Assembly (NCBI GenBank): GCA_039812685.1
Contig: JBDIBB010000208.1
Span: forward strand, 1 to 5,938
DNA length: 5,938 bases
DNA from: JBDIBB01 sp039812685
GTDB taxonomy: Bacteria > Acidobacteriota > Vicinamibacteria > Vicinamibacterales > JAFNAJ01
Direction: 5' to 3'
Below, piece after piece: positions 5,126 through 5,938 of the stretch. The notes below the pieces were generated by a model. The model worked only from the letters and a program-made list of their open reading frames with translations, did no database searches and was not told where the DNA came from. The position numbers and the translations under genes were made by a program. Within the stretch, counting starts at the first letter, position 1, and each line of letters starts with the position of its first letter.

Positions 5126-5938
5126 TCACGGAACGAGCCGGAACGCCGCCACCACCTCGCGCGGATCCCGCGCGCCAGCCTTCACCCTCAGGCGCACGCC
5201 ATAGTCGGAGGGGGCCAGCGGCGCGAGGACGATCTCGGCGCCCACCGTGTCCCCGGTCGCGCCAGCCGGCTCGCAGGCGCCAATGACCCGCGTGACCGGC
5301 ATCGCCATCGGCTGCCCGCGCTGGTCGATCACCTCGGCGGCGGAGACACACGTGCCGGGCGGCACGCGCCACTCGAGGCGGATGCGTTCGGTGCGGCGGA
5401 AGCGCAGGTCGGCGGTCGGCACGAACGCCAGCCCCGTCGTCGGGCCGCGTCGCGCGATCCGCGGCGCGCCGTCGAGCGCGGCCTCACCGGTCACGCGGAC
5501 CGTCGCCACGTCGGAGAAGGGCAGCCCCCCGGCAGCCGGCGTCGCCCGCGTGCGCACCTGGTAGTCGCCCGGAGGCAGCGCGCCGGGCACCAGTTCGAAC
5601 TCCACGACGCCACTGCCGGGCTCGATGCGCCCGCTGGCGCTGGCGGCCATCGTGCCGTCACGCGCGGCCAACGTCGCCTGCACCGTGCCACCGCCGCTCC
5701 ACTCGGGGGCCCGCGAGATCGCCGGGTCGAGTTCGGCGAGCACCCAGACGCGCGGCGGCTCGGCGCCGGACACGCCGGCGCGGGTCCGGAGCCGCGCGTC
5801 GCCACGCGCGCCGCCCAGCGCGCCGAACGCCGTTGCCACGTCCGCCGACATGGCGCCGCCCGGCGCGCCGCCAGCGGCAGGCCCCCGCGTCAGCTCTTCG
5901 CGCGTCGCGGCGCGATACCCGCGCCGCGCCCGCACCTG
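5126..5938 (-). CDS. VWFA-related domain protein, C-terminal part (cut by window edge)
   Basis: The reading frame is open through the right edge, so this is the last 270 or so residues of a longer protein; the GTG at 5935 is not a real start. The first visible residues, QVRARRGYRAATREEL, match the sequence that usually follows the VWFA-related domain of acidobacterial secreted proteins (pattern V+ARRGY.AP). After a low-complexity Ala/Gly stretch (to about residue 55, counting from 5935) come two beta-rich regions. One is at about 60-150, with ALPPGDYQVRTRATP. The other is at about 163-269, with RRGPTTGLAFVPTADLRFRRTERIRLEW and LAPLAPSDYGVRLRV, a tail I recall from that family. Cys196 and Cys221 could form a disulfide. 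The family is usually secreted; the VWA domain, metal-binding site and signal peptide would all lie outside the window. Binding partner and role are unknown. It ends at TGA (5128-5126) and converges with the methyltransferase gene. Confidence 0.75.
   Translation of the reverse strand, partial: QVRARRGYRAATREELTRGPAAGGAPGGAMSADVATAFGALGGARGDARLRTRAGVSGAEPPRVWVLAELDPAISRAPEWSGGGTVQATLAARDGTMAASASGRIEPGSGVVEFELVPGALPPGDYQVRTRATPAAGGLPFSDVATVRVTGEAALDGAPRIARRGPTTGLAFVPTADLRFRRTERIRLEWRVPPGTCVSAAEVIDQRGQPMAMPVTRVIGACEPAGATGDTVGAEIVLAPLAPSDYGVRLRVKAGARDPREVVAAFRLVP

Overview
This is a GC-rich window whose genes fill nearly all of it. The best guess for the source is Acidobacteriota, near the class Vicinamibacteria (Luteitalea-like). 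That rests on the C-terminal part of a VWFA-related domain protein at the right edge, a family expanded in that phylum, and on the secreted proline-rich barrel-like protein at the left. It is an inference from remembered family distribution, not from a search or a marker gene. I see no RNA genes, insertion sequences, CRISPR arrays or phage genes.

Layout: (a) 1-25 holds a perfect 10-bp GC hairpin at the left edge, placed as a terminator for the first gene. (b) 52-1455, minus strand: an exported protein with signal peptide, N-terminal domain, 25 consecutive prolines, an Ig-like region and a beta-rich C-terminus ending like an outer-membrane strand. (c) 1456-1701: a divergent intergenic region with a -10-like box for each direction and several short palindromes. 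(d) 1702-3483, plus strand: a proton-translocating NAD(P) transhydrogenase polypeptide in which the membrane part of the alpha subunit (PntAB) is fused to the whole beta subunit (PntB). (e) 3497-3826, plus: a small three-helix membrane protein of unknown function. (f) 3854-5074, plus: a protein with a Trm112-like zinc-ribbon N-terminus and a class I SAM-dependent methyltransferase domain. (g) 5075-5125: a short convergent gap with a small hairpin. (h) 5126-5938, minus: the C-terminal part of a VWFA-related protein that runs off the right edge.

The three plus-strand genes are separated by 13 and 27 nt and probably form one transcription unit. Only the transhydrogenase has a clear biochemical role: coupling proton movement to hydride transfer between NAD(H) and NADP(H). 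Its NAD(H)-binding domain I partner (PntAA) is not encoded next to it here, because the upstream neighbour is the divergent secreted protein. The two minus-strand genes look like unrelated envelope or secreted proteins.

The most interesting feature is the transhydrogenase fusion. Its junction carries an extra hydrophobic segment where topology requires one, as in the single-chain mitochondrial enzyme. I found no convincing evidence of a wholly new biological system.
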